From: Roseitalea sp.
GTDB taxonomy: Bacteria > Pseudomonadota > Alphaproteobacteria > Rhizobiales > Rhizobiaceae
Direction of reading: 5' to 3'
Assembly (NCBI GenBank): GCA_017642895.1
Contig: JAEPON010000005.1
Location: forward strand, 124,001-188,000
Length of the DNA stretch: 64,000 bases
Of this stretch, positions 17,892 through 26,903 are shown piece by piece. Numbering within the stretch: the first letter of the stretch is position 1; the number at the start of each line of letters is the position of its first letter. A program made the position numbers and the translations under genes. Below the pieces are notes generated by a model. That model worked only from the letters and a program-made list of their open reading frames with translations, ran no database searches and was not told where the DNA came from.

Positions 17892-18721
17892 GACCCAACC
17901 CCGTCGTCAAGGCAGCGATGATCGCGCTTGCGAGCTTCATCTCGCTTTTGTTCGTCTTCCCTTACCTTTGGATGATTGCGGCCTCGTTTCGCGACACCGA
18001 GGCGATTCTCACAGCCCCGCTGCGCCTTTGGCCCGAAAGCTTTTCGCTGAAGGCCTATCGCGACATTCTCGTCCTGTCGGGCGAGCCATTGTCGACCTAC
18101 CTGATCAACTCGCTTTTGATAACCGGTGCCTCGACGGTCTTCACCGTTCTGACCTCGCTGATGGGCGCCTATGCGCTGACCCGCGCGCCCCACCTGCCCG
18201 GTTTCGGCCTGCTGCGTGTCGGCTTTCTTCTGGTGATCATGTATCCCTACATGCTGCTGGTTCTGCCGGTCTATCTGGTCATGTTCCAGCTCGGGCTTCT
18301 GGGAACGACGATCGGCATCATCCTGTTCTTGAGCGTCGGGCCGATCCAGTTCTTCCTGTTCGAGCAGTTCTTCAAATCGATTCCGCGCGAAGTGATCGAA
18401 GCGGCGCGCATGGACAATGCGTCCGAAATGAAGATCCTGATGCGGATCGTCGCGCCCATGTCGATGCCCGTCGTGATGACCGTGATCCTGATCACGGTGC
18501 TGCTCAACTGGGCGCAGTGGTTCCCGGTCCTGGTGATCTCCCGGTCGACCGACACCTACACGCTGCCCGTGGCGCTCTTGTCGCTCAATTCCGAACTGGG
18601 CGTGAACTTCCAGGGCATCATGGCGCTCGCGACCCTGACCACCTTGCCCGTCATCATCGTTTACCTGCTCACCCAGAGACGCGTCATGGAAGGCATGATT
18701 TCAGGGGCGGTGAAGGGATGA
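17888..18721 (+). CDS. ABC sugar transporter permease (MalG/UgpE type)
   Basis: 277 residues, six predicted membrane segments, with the EAA-loop motif EAARMDNASEMKILMRI. It is the second half of the importer channel. The ATG overlaps the stop of the first permease (ATGA), and its own stop overlaps the ATG of the following gene in the same way, so the whole operon appears translationally coupled. Confidence 0.93.
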   Translation: MRPNPVVKAAMIALASFISLLFVFPYLWMIAASFRDTEAILTAPLRLWPESFSLKAYRDILVLSGEPLSTYLINSLLITGASTVFTVLTSLMGAYALTRAPHLPGFGLLRVGFLLVIMYPYMLLVLPVYLVMFQLGLLGTTIGIILFLSVGPIQFFLFEQFFKSIPREVIEAARMDNASEMKILMRIVAPMSMPVVMTVILITVLLNWAQWFPVLVISRSTDTYTLPVALLSLNSELGVNFQGIMALATLTTLPVIIVYLLTQRRVMEGMISGAVKG

Positions 18722-19857
18722 GCGCGGCGCTGGACCAGACCGACCTTGGAACACGGATCGAAGCAGCGCGTTTACGCACGCTCGACTGGTTTCGGGCGCG
18801 TGCGATCAAAAGAAATGGTGCGCGCCTTTGGACCGAAAGCGCGGCCGCCGACCCGGATCGTTGGCCCGGCATGGTTCTGCCCGGCACCTACAACAGCGCG
18901 CTGTGCCTGCGGCTGATCGGCGGCCTGGACGATGAAGACTCCGCAGAGCTGGCCGCGACGGCGGGCTGGATCGAACGATCCCGCCGTCCGGACGGCTCGT
19001 TCTGGCTGGACGGCATGGACGAGGCCAATGTCTTCAAGAAGGACGATCGCGCCGAAAGCCTGCGCTATGTGACCTGGCACATCGCCAATTACACGTTTGG
19101 CGCCTTACAGGCGCTGGGGCAAACCAATCCCGGCGATCCGGCTTTCGTCCGCCCGTTTCTGGACCAAAAGACCCTGGGCCACTGGCTGTCACGGCGCGAC
19201 ATGCGCGACCCCTGGCAGGAGGGCAACAACATCGTCAATCTGGGAAGCTTCCTGCTGCTGATCGGCGGCCATGGTGCGCCCGGGGACGCCGAAGCCGCGC
19301 GGGTCCGGCTGGACCAGTTGATTGAATGGCATCTGTTCAATTCCGAGCCGGCAACCGGCTTCTGGGGCGTCAACCAATCCGACGGAACCGGCCGGCTGCA
19401 CGCCATGGCCGGCGCGACGCACAATTACCACCTGTTCTATGCGCTTGGCGTGCCGATCCCCCACCATGAGCGCGCGATCGACTATTGCCTGACACAGCAG
19501 CCCCGCGCCGTTTCGGCATGTATCGACGCCGATCTGGTCGATATTCTTGCGCACGCCCATTGTCACAAGGACCATCGCCGTGGCGACATTGCCGACTGGC
19601 TCGCCGCCATGGCCGAGGCGATCCTGGCCGTTCAGAACGATGATGGCGGATTTCCCGACGTGCCGAATGGGGATGGCGTACGCCGGTTCGATGGCTGGCG
19701 GAACGGTTTCCGGGAGCCCCAGGGAATTTCGTGCGCATTCGGCGCCTACTTCCGTTGGATCGCGCTGGCCATGATCGCCCGCTGCCTCATGCCGGGCCAT
19801 CGCCACTGGCAGTTCCGGCCGATGCCCGGCCTTGGCTATTTCAAGGCGGAGGGCTGA
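18718..19857 (+). CDS. Alpha/alpha-toroid protein of unknown function in glucuronide operon
   Basis: 379 residues, no signal peptide. I do not recognise a defined enzyme family. Two motifs, RPDGSFW (residues 90-96) and QNDDGGF (306-312), resemble the QW-type repeats of terpene-cyclase/prenyltransferase-like alpha-alpha barrels, a fold also used by some glycan-active enzymes. His- and Trp-rich patches (ATHNYHLF, AHAHCHKDH) could form a binding site. It overlaps the second permease gene by 4 bases and the beta-glucuronidase starts directly after its stop, so it very likely takes part in processing the imported glucuronide. A lyase, hydrolase or epimerase role is possible; none can be assigned. 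Confidence 0.85.
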   Translation: MSAALDQTDLGTRIEAARLRTLDWFRARAIKRNGARLWTESAAADPDRWPGMVLPGTYNSALCLRLIGGLDDEDSAELAATAGWIERSRRPDGSFWLDGMDEANVFKKDDRAESLRYVTWHIANYTFGALQALGQTNPGDPAFVRPFLDQKTLGHWLSRRDMRDPWQEGNNIVNLGSFLLLIGGHGAPGDAEAARVRLDQLIEWHLFNSEPATGFWGVNQSDGTGRLHAMAGATHNYHLFYALGVPIPHHERAIDYCLTQQPRAVSACIDADLVDILAHAHCHKDHRRGDIADWLAAMAEAILAVQNDDGGFPDVPNGDGVRRFDGWRNGFREPQGISCAFGAYFRWIALAMIARCLMPGHRHWQFRPMPGLGYFKAEG

Positions 19858-21645
19858 ATGGAATCCTCCGAACTGGCTGGCAATGCGGTCACCTTCCTGC
19901 ATGATGAAGACTATGCCGAGCGGCTGATCGAACCCCGACTTGATCACCGCACGTGGGTCAACCCGGGCGGGCGACCGATGCAATCGCTCGATGGCGACTG
20001 GGCGTTCACGATCGATCTGTTCGATACCGGCTTGCGCCAGCGATGGTTCGAGATCGGCCGGCCCGACGGCCCGCGCAAAGACCCGCTCGACTATGATCCC
20101 TATGACAGCGAGACGGCGCCGGTTCCCTCGGTGTGGAACCTGCTGGATCCTGAATGGCTACACTTCGAGGGTGGCGCCTGGTACAGCCGCGATCTGGAGA
20201 TTGAACCGGGCGCCGAGGACGAACGGTTCGTCCTTCGCGTTGGCGGCGCCAATTACATCACGCGCATCTTCGTCAATGGCCGGTTTGCCGGCTCGCATGT
20301 GGGCGGTTCGACGCCGTTTTGCTGCGATCTGACGGAGCTGGTCAGGCCGGGCATCAACCGGCTGATGATCCATGTCGAAAACCGCCGCCAGGCCGATCGC
20401 GTGCCCAGCCATCATATTGACTGGTTCAACTATGGCGGCATCCACCGGTCGGTCGGACTGATGCGCCTGCCGTTGCGCCACATTCGTGATGCGCATATCC
20501 GTTTTGTCGATGGCGAAGGGATCGTGATCGATGTGCTGACATCGGGCAAGGGCGGCGATGTGCGTGTCCAGATCCCCGAACTCGGGCTCGATATCTCGGC
20601 GCCGGTTCTGGCCACCGAAACGCGGCTGACGATTCCCGCCGATCCCGAGCGCTGGTCGCCCGACAATCCCAAGCTCTACGATGTCACCCTTGACTGGCAT
20701 GAAGACCGGTTCGCGGAACGGGTCGGGTTCCGCACCGTGCAGGTCCGCGGACGCGATGTGCTGATCAATGGCGAACCCGCATTTTTGCGCGGCATCTGCG
20801 TGCATGAAGATGATCTGGAGGCTGGCCGGGTCGCGACACAAGACACGATCGCGCGGATTTTCGCTGACGCAAAAGCGCTCGGGGCGAACTTCATCCGCCT
20901 TGCCCACTATCCGCATCACGAGATGGTCGCGCGCGAAGCCGACCGGCTGGGCCTTCTTCTTTGGGCGGAAGTGCCGGTCTACTGGTCGATCGATTTTGCC
21001 AATCCGGCCACCCGCGCGGATGCGGACAACCAGCTTGCCGAACTCATCGCGCGCGACCGGAACCGGGCGAGCGTGATCTGCTGGGGTCTGGCCAACGAAA
21101 CGCCGGACACCGATGAGCGGTTCGATTTCCTCACCACGCTCGCCGGCACCGCGCGCCGGCTCGATCCGAACCGTCCGCTGGCCGCCGCCTGCCTGTTCGA
21201 CCAGGCAGACCTGAAGATCCGCGACCGGCTTGCCGATCTTGTCGAGATTGTCGGCGTGAATGAATATTTCGGCTGGTATGACAGCGATGCCGATGATCTG
21301 GCGCGCCTGCTGGCGGCCTATGACCGCAACCAACCGCTGATCATCTCCGAGACGGGCTGCGATGTGCAGGCGGGCCGGCACGGGGCGGCCGAAGACCTCT
21401 ATACCGAAGAGTTCGGCGTCACCTATTTTCGCCGGCAGATCGACGCGGTGCGCTCAGGCGGCGCCGTCAGCGGTTTCTGTCCCTGGTTGCTCTATGATTT
21501 TCGCACCGAGCGGCGCAAGACGCGCACGCATCAGGGTTGGAATTTGAAAGGGCTGATTGCCGCCGATAAAGTCACCCGCAAACGGACATTTGATGTGGTA
21601 CGCGCCTTCTACCAGCAATTGAAAGACAATCATGGCCGGCCGTAA
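19858..21645 (+). CDS. Glycoside hydrolase family 2, probable beta-glucuronidase
   Basis: 595 residues, close to the usual beta-glucuronidase length. The order is sugar-binding jelly roll, immunoglobulin-like domain and TIM barrel. Acid/base Glu414 sits in LANE and nucleophile Glu498 in ISETG; the barrel motif RLAHYPH is also present. GH2 includes beta-galactosidases and beta-mannosidases; the adjacent uronate isomerase favours glucuronidase. No signal peptide, so hydrolysis follows uptake. The start codon directly follows the stop of the previous gene, and the end overlaps the regulator gene by 14 bases. Confidence 0.88.
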   Translation: MESSELAGNAVTFLHDEDYAERLIEPRLDHRTWVNPGGRPMQSLDGDWAFTIDLFDTGLRQRWFEIGRPDGPRKDPLDYDPYDSETAPVPSVWNLLDPEWLHFEGGAWYSRDLEIEPGAEDERFVLRVGGANYITRIFVNGRFAGSHVGGSTPFCCDLTELVRPGINRLMIHVENRRQADRVPSHHIDWFNYGGIHRSVGLMRLPLRHIRDAHIRFVDGEGIVIDVLTSGKGGDVRVQIPELGLDISAPVLATETRLTIPADPERWSPDNPKLYDVTLDWHEDRFAERVGFRTVQVRGRDVLINGEPAFLRGICVHEDDLEAGRVATQDTIARIFADAKALGANFIRLAHYPHHEMVAREADRLGLLLWAEVPVYWSIDFANPATRADADNQLAELIARDRNRASVICWGLANETPDTDERFDFLTTLAGTARRLDPNRPLAAACLFDQADLKIRDRLADLVEIVGVNEYFGWYDSDADDLARLLAAYDRNQPLIISETGCDVQAGRHGAAEDLYTEEFGVTYFRRQIDAVRSGGAVSGFCPWLLYDFRTERRKTRTHQGWNLKGLIAADKVTRKRTFDVVRAFYQQLKDNHGRP

Positions 21646-22378
21646 AGCGCATATCTTTGATCAGGCGCTGGCCGAAGGCTTTGATCCCGACGACTACAGC
21701 CGGTCCATGTCGATGGGCGAATGCATTGCCCGCCATCTGCGCGGCAAGATCATCAACGCCGAGCTGAAGCCCGGCGACACGCTTCCCGAAGCGTCGGTGG
21801 CGCGCGCCTTTGACACGTCGCGCGCACCGGTGCGCGATGCGATGCGCCTTCTTGCCAGTGAAGGGCTGGTGAACATCGCGTCCCAATCGGGCAACTATGT
21901 CGCGCCGATCAACAGCGATGACGTGCGCAATGGCGCCTTCATCCGGTCGACCGTCGAGGAACGCAATGTGGCCGATCTGGCGGAGACGATCAACGAGGCC
22001 GGCATTGCGCGGCTCGAAGGGCTGATCACGGAACAGGACAAGGCCGTGACGGCCAAGGATTTTGCCTGGTTTCACCAGCTTGACGAAGCGTTCCACGAGA
22101 CCTTGTTCGACCTGACGGACCGGCATTCGGTCTGGCATTATCTGCAATCGGTCAAGGTCCATATCGACCGGGCCCGCACGCTGACGCTGCCTGGCGGCCA
22201 GACAGCACGGCGCGCGGTCGAGGATCATCGGCGCATCGTTGCGGCGCTGGTCAAAGGCGACCGGAAAGCGGCGGCCGATGCCATGACCGTCCATCTGGGC
22301 CGCATTCACGATCTCATCGCGGCGGCACAGGACCGCGAACCAGGCGGCGATGCGGTGCCCACCGCCGCCATGCTTTAG
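21632..22378 (+). CDS. GntR/FCD-family transcriptional regulator
   Basis: 248 residues. The N-terminal winged helix (about 25-95) has the GntR signature GDTLPEASVARAFDTSRAPV and the C-terminal all-helical FCD ligand domain follows (His in FHQLDEAFHETL and a late HLGRIH). FCD members often sense sugar acids. It is the last gene of the glucuronide operon, overlapping the GH2 gene by 14 bases, and is the likely regulator of the palindrome at 15483. Confidence 0.9.
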   Translation: MAGRKAHIFDQALAEGFDPDDYSRSMSMGECIARHLRGKIINAELKPGDTLPEASVARAFDTSRAPVRDAMRLLASEGLVNIASQSGNYVAPINSDDVRNGAFIRSTVEERNVADLAETINEAGIARLEGLITEQDKAVTAKDFAWFHQLDEAFHETLFDLTDRHSVWHYLQSVKVHIDRARTLTLPGGQTARRAVEDHRRIVAALVKGDRKAAADAMTVHLGRIHDLIAAAQDREPGGDAVPTAAML

Positions 22379-23040
22379 GCAGCATCAGCGGTCGGCAACA
22401 AGCGATGTTTCTGCATCGATCGCCCCGCCCGGATCATTCACTCCATCATATCCTGCTGTCAAAACCGATTGAACTTGCAAGCGTTTCTCAACCGCCAGGA
22501 TCTGCGTGCCGTCAGAAATATTGTCAAAACACTATCCTTTTGAAATCACTACCTTTTCCTGACGATCGCATTGCCGTGATCAACAGGAATCTTCGACTTG
22601 TGCTGTGCCGGTCCAAGACCTTGAGACCGTTCGCGTTGGTCGCTTGAAGCGACCCAATTGACCGATCCGTTGGGCATGCCACATACTGTCGACGACCGGC
22701 GTCAACACCTCATGCTTTTATCCACCACATCAAGGTGAACGCCGCCCGTAGGACTCAATGATCACTTCCCATAAACGACAATGTCGCAGTACATATGCAG
22801 AAAGCAGGTCGTGCTCATAACGAGCTGGACAAGCAATTGCGACGATCATGCCGCGAAGACAAATCGAAGGTCGTGACTCGTCCATCCTGTAGATGCCTTT
22901 GAAGTGATGAAGCGAGTACGGCGCCTGCAATGCTACGGGTTTGCGAGAGCTGAAGTCTCAAAAATAAAGGTAACCAAAAGGCGAAACGGTTTGGCCGTGC
23001 GCATACGGCGTGATGACTGAGATTGCGGGTAGCGGCAATC
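22379..23040. other. Gene-poor stretch with no recognisable gene
   Basis: About 660 bases of visibly lower GC than the flanks. Short open frames exist on both strands (for example 22405-22647), but none has a ribosome site, coding-like composition or a recognisable product. It sits between the glucuronide regulator and a recombinase remnant at a tRNA, so it may be leftover mobile-element DNA. Confidence 0.5.
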
Positions 23041-23055
23041 GAGCCATTGCGAGTG

Positions 23056-23380
23056 TCATACGACATACGTTGACCGGTCCTACGTCGACGCCCTATGAAA
23101 AAAGATCGCGGGACTGGAAAAGGAGCGTCTGCTGATCGCCGAAAAACAGGCGAAATCGGGTGCGCCATTTCATGCCTTCGACGAAATGTTCGAACTCGCG
23201 GCGCAGTTCTTCGCAAACCCTTGGAAACTCTGGGCAAGCAGGCAGTCAAACCTGCGCAGAACGGACCGGCGTTCGACCTTTGCCGAGCGGATAACCTACC
23301 ACCGGGAGAAGGGGTTTTCGAACCCCAAAAAAGCCATACCGTTCAATATGTTAGGAGGTATCGAGATGGAAAATGCGAGA
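23056..23380 (+). pseudogene. Remnant of a serine site-specific recombinase (C-terminal end)
   Basis: From about 23098 the frame reads KKIAGLEKERLLIAEKQAK, then FHAFDEMFELAAQFFANPWK, then TFAERITYHREKGF and IPFNMLGG. This is the C-terminal coiled-coil and tail typical of large serine recombinases of phages and integrative elements. A stop (tga) directly precedes the first of these, and the likely upstream continuation (TSTPYE) lies in another frame, consistent with loss of one base in the A-run at 23097-23102. The catalytic N-terminal half is absent. The remnant runs straight into the 3' end of tRNA-Arg, the usual geometry of an integrase at its attachment site. Family recognition is by eye from the C-terminal motifs. 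Confidence 0.7.
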
Positions 23381-23457
23381 TGGCGCACCCGGGAAGATTC
23401 GAACTCCCGACCCCCAGATTCGTAGTCTGGTGCTCTATCCAGCTGAGCTACGGGTGC
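23381..23457 (-). tRNA. tRNA-Arg (anticodon ACG)
   Basis: 77 bases including an encoded CCA end. The acceptor stem pairs GCACCCG with CGGGTGC, the D arm is GCTC...GAGC, the anticodon stem CCAGA/TCTGG encloses the loop CTACGAA (anticodon ACG), and the T arm has the TTCGAAT loop. ACG is the A34 (inosine) tRNA that reads CGU, CGC and CGA codons. Confidence 0.97.
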
Positions 23458-23852
23458 ATTGCGCGGCAGGCCAACGGCCCCGGCAAGGCGGCTTGGTAGT
23501 CGCAAGCGTTTCAAATTGCAAGCGCGGGCGGCGCGTTTTTTGCGGTCGCACGGGCGTCTGGGCGATCTCTCCGGGCGGCGGTGCGTGCCGATGATGCACA
23601 CCATGCCGGTCTGTGTCGGTCGCCCAAGCAGGTCCGGCACCGCACGGCATCAACCGGATGCGCAATGCTGCCCGTTGTCAGCGCACGCATCGCCTCACGC
23701 CAGTGCAGGTGATGCATCGGAAGACGCCGCCGCAACCGCATAAAAAGAGGGCTGGCCGCCCTAAGCCGGCGGGCCCTGCGGGCAAGCACTTTGCGAGCGC
23801 GGCCAATGGTGACGCAGCATGGCCAGCCCACGCTCCTCACCCAACGCCCCGG
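23458..23852. other. Intergenic region upstream of tRNA-Arg, no gene seen
   Basis: 395 bases between the tRNA 5' end and the 3' end of the sensor kinase gene. It must hold the tRNA promoter, but I cannot pick convincing -35/-10 boxes. Open frames here are GC-driven and lack ribosome sites. Confidence 0.5.
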
Positions 23853-25370
23853 TCAGCGCCGGCCGGCGACCGTCTCGCCCCCGGCGGTTTCCCTGGTGCC
23901 CGGCGGCGCCTGTCTTGCATGGCCCGACAGGCGGACCGGCGCGTCGGGCAGGCGGATCTCGAAATGGGTGCCCACGGCCCGGTCGTCGCGCAATTCGAGC
24001 GTGCCGCCATGGGCCGTGACCAGTTCGTGGGCGATGGCGAGCCCCAGTCCGGTGCCGCCCTGGCGCGCGGCGCCCGCAAAGGGCGCAAAAAGGTGCTCGC
24101 GCGCCTTTGGCGGAAGGCCGGGGCCGGTATCCTCGATCGAGATGATCGTCGTCGTGCCCATGCGCACCGCCGAGACCGATACGCGCTTGACCGTTGCCGG
24201 ATCGTCATCGCCGCGCATCGCCTGCACCGCGTTGCGGCAGAGGTTCATGGTGACGCGGAAGAGCTGTTCGGGGTCGGCGTCGATCTCCAGATCGTCGGGG
24301 ACGTTGGCCGAAAACTGGACAGCGTCGCCGGGTTCGAGGCCAAGCAATTCCTCAACGTCACCGATCACCTGACCCAGGCGCACGCGCCGGCGCGCAGGTT
24401 CCTTTTCCTGTGCCTTGCCATAGGAGACGACATCGGACGTATAGGCCGCCGCCCGGTCGATCGCACGCACGAGTTTGGGCGCAAAGCGCTGGACGGTCGG
24501 GTCCGTGGTTTCGGCCAGCCGGTCGCTGATCAATTGCGCCGATGCCAGGATGTTGCGCATGTCGTGGTTGATCTTGGAAACCGCCAATCCCAGATCGGCC
24601 AGCCGTTTCTGGCTGCGCAGCGTCGACTGGAGCTGGCTCTGCATGCCGGACAGTTCCCGTTCGGCGATGCCCAGTTCGTCCGACCGGTTTTCCGGCGCGA
24701 TGACCGCACGGGGATCGGAAGGATTGGCGGCAAAGCGCAGCATCGATGCCGTCATCTTCTCGATCGGCCGGATCATGATCCGGTTGATCGCCAAAAAGAC
24801 CAGCGTCGCCGTGATCAGGGAAATCAGCAGCGACAGGATCGCCACATTGCGCGCATACGTCAGCATCGCCTCGCGCAGATAATCGTCGGGCATGACCAGT
24901 TCGATGCGCCCGTCGCTGTCGCCGATCGGGCCGGTGACACGCAGCGTCTGGTCGCCGCCGAACAAAAGCGTCGCAAACGCGTCGCGAATCGCCTCGGCCG
25001 GCGTGAAGCGGGCCACATCGACATGCTGGTCGATCGCCTCGGGCATGCCGCTGACGACCAGAAGCCGAGACTGGCCTTCCATCCTCAGCGCGATCGTCTT
25101 GGCGCCGATCGCCATCAACACGTCGTCCTGCACCCGCTGTGGCAGTTCGGCAGCGGCTTCGGCGGTGATCAGCACGCTCGCCGCCGCTGCCGTGTTCAGA
25201 CGCTGTTCGAGCCATGTGATCCGGAAATTGGCGACCGAGGGCACGAAGATCAGAATTTCGGCGATCATCACGAACAGGATCGTCAGCCACAACAGCTTCG
25301 CCGACAGGCGTCGGCGGGGGCGCATTGCCGGCGCCGGCGCGGTTTCCGAATGTTCGCCTGTCTCGCTCAT
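23853..25370 (-). CDS. Membrane sensor histidine kinase (HAMP-HisKA-HATPase)
   Basis: 505 residues from the ATG at 25370. A first membrane segment at about 25-46 and a second at about 174-197 flank a roughly 125-residue periplasmic sensor region. HAMP-like sequence (RPIEKM) follows, then the phospho-acceptor box with His269 in NHDMRN, an N box (NLCRNAVQAM), and ATP-binding DTGPGLPP and GTGLGLAIAHEL. The H box with HDMRN belongs to a kinase subgroup common in alphaproteobacteria. No response regulator is adjacent, so it is an orphan here and its signal is unknown. A TTG three codons upstream is an alternative start. Confidence 0.92.
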   Translation of the reverse strand: MSETGEHSETAPAPAMRPRRRLSAKLLWLTILFVMIAEILIFVPSVANFRITWLEQRLNTAAAASVLITAEAAAELPQRVQDDVLMAIGAKTIALRMEGQSRLLVVSGMPEAIDQHVDVARFTPAEAIRDAFATLLFGGDQTLRVTGPIGDSDGRIELVMPDDYLREAMLTYARNVAILSLLISLITATLVFLAINRIMIRPIEKMTASMLRFAANPSDPRAVIAPENRSDELGIAERELSGMQSQLQSTLRSQKRLADLGLAVSKINHDMRNILASAQLISDRLAETTDPTVQRFAPKLVRAIDRAAAYTSDVVSYGKAQEKEPARRRVRLGQVIGDVEELLGLEPGDAVQFSANVPDDLEIDADPEQLFRVTMNLCRNAVQAMRGDDDPATVKRVSVSAVRMGTTTIISIEDTGPGLPPKAREHLFAPFAGAARQGGTGLGLAIAHELVTAHGGTLELRDDRAVGTHFEIRLPDAPVRLSGHARQAPPGTRETAGGETVAGRR

Positions 25371-25434
25371 GGCCTGCAAGATAGAGCGCCTGCCCGCGTT
25401 TCGCCAATCATTGGCCCGCTTATGGTCAGGCGGA

Positions 25435-26862
25435 TCACCCGAAGCGCCTCAAAAAGCCGATGATCCGCCGCACCATCGGCTTGCGCGTCATCGGCGCTGC
25501 AAAGCTCGTCGCCGCCCGTTTGGTGATCTCCGTCATGGTCGGATAGGGCGCAATGAAGCCGCGCAGATCGCCCGCTTTCATCTTCTTGGAGAGCGCCAGC
25601 GCGAAGATGTTGATCATTTCGCCGGCATTGGCGCCGGCGATCGAAGCGCCCAGAATACGGCCCTTCTTGTCGGTGATCATCTTGACCAGCCCGTCGGCCT
25701 TGCGTTCGGACTGAGCGCGGTCGTTCTCCGCATAGGGCCAGCGCAGGATCGTGATGTCGCCAACCTTTTTGCGCGCCTGCTCCTCGGTCAGCCCGACATG
25801 GGCCAGTTCCGGATCGGTATAGGTCGCCCAGGGGATGATGTCATTGTTCGGCTTGCCCGGCACGCGGAACAGGATCGACTGGACCACAAGGCCCGCGTGG
25901 TAGCCCGCTACATGGGTGAATTGCAGCCCGCCGGCCACATCGCCGATCGCGTAGACGCGCCTGTTGGTCGTGCGCAGCGCATCGGTCACCGTGATGCCGC
26001 GGCGGTCGTGGGCTATGCCTGCGGCATCGAGACCGAGATTGTCCGTATTGGGCGTCCGGCCGGTGGCAACGAGAACATGCGTGCCGTCGACATGGGATTG
26101 CGCGCCGTCATGTTCGACCATGACGCGCACGCCGCTCTTGCCGCGCTTTTCCACCGAGACGACCTTGGTTTCCTCGAGGATCTCGACACCGTCCCCGCGA
26201 ATGCGTTCGAGCACGATGGACGCCAGTTCCGGATCGTCCTTGCCGAGCGCCTTCATGGCCTCGATCACCGTCACCTCCGAGCCGAGCCGGCGATGCGCCT
26301 GCGCCATTTCCATGCCGATCGGGCCGCCGCCGACGACGATCAGGTGGCCGGGCTTGCGGGTCTGCTCGAACAGCGTTTCGTTGGTCAGGTAATCGACCTG
26401 GTCGAGGCCGGGGATCGGCGGCACGAAGGCGCGACTGCCGGTGGCGACCACGAAACGCCGCGCCTTGATCGTGTGATCGCCGGCGACCACGGTCCGCGCA
26501 TCGGTGAAGGCACCGTAAGCTTCGATGACGCGGACACCCAGCGCGGTGAACCGCTCGACGGAGTCGTTGGGCGCGATCGCCCCGATCACATCGTGCACAT
26601 GGTCGTGCACCCGCCGGAAATTGACTTCGGGTTCGACTGCCTTGATGCCGAACTTGTCGGCATGGCGCATGGAGTGGGCGGACTTGGCCGCGGCGATCAT
26701 CGCCTTGGATGGCACGCATCCGTAGTTGAGGCAGTCGCCGCCCATCTTGCCGCCCTCGATCAGGACGACCGATACGCCGAAGGCAGCCGCCGCCGCCGCC
26801 ACCGTCAGTCCGCCAGAGCCGGCTCCGATGACGCAGATGTCCGGTTTCAGAACGTTGCTCAT
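25435..26862 (-). CDS. FAD-dependent pyridine nucleotide-disulfide oxidoreductase (Lpd/MerA-like)
   Basis: 475 residues. FAD-binding GAGSGG at 13-18, redox-active disulfide Cys44/Cys49 in GGDCLNYGCVPSK, NAD(P)-binding GGGPIG, and the second FAD motif (YAIGDVAGG). The C-terminal dimer-interface motif reads APYPTMTE, so the His of true dihydrolipoamide dehydrogenases (HxHPTxxE) is replaced by Tyr, as in mercuric-reductase-like members. It has no metal-binding N-terminal extension, and no 2-oxoacid dehydrogenase genes are near, so the substrate is open. A 41-base gap separates it from the TVP38 gene upstream, and the two probably form an operon. Confidence 0.9.
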   Translation of the reverse strand: MSNVLKPDICVIGAGSGGLTVAAAAAAFGVSVVLIEGGKMGGDCLNYGCVPSKAMIAAAKSAHSMRHADKFGIKAVEPEVNFRRVHDHVHDVIGAIAPNDSVERFTALGVRVIEAYGAFTDARTVVAGDHTIKARRFVVATGSRAFVPPIPGLDQVDYLTNETLFEQTRKPGHLIVVGGGPIGMEMAQAHRRLGSEVTVIEAMKALGKDDPELASIVLERIRGDGVEILEETKVVSVEKRGKSGVRVMVEHDGAQSHVDGTHVLVATGRTPNTDNLGLDAAGIAHDRRGITVTDALRTTNRRVYAIGDVAGGLQFTHVAGYHAGLVVQSILFRVPGKPNNDIIPWATYTDPELAHVGLTEEQARKKVGDITILRWPYAENDRAQSERKADGLVKMITDKKGRILGASIAGANAGEMINIFALALSKKMKAGDLRGFIAPYPTMTEITKRAATSFAAPMTRKPMVRRIIGFLRRFG

Positions 26863-26903
26863 TGGAATGTGTCCCCTGATCCTTTTCGAACCCTGCGGCC
26901 GTA

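Noticed and set aside
22405..22647. 80-codon open frame in the gene-poor stretch
   Set aside because: No ribosome site, no protein-like pattern and no family recognised.
25519..25542. Tyr in place of His in the C-terminal APYPTMTE motif of the Lpd-like enzyme, considered as a lost active site
   Set aside because: Tyr at this position is normal in mercuric-reductase-like members, so it marks the subfamily rather than damage.
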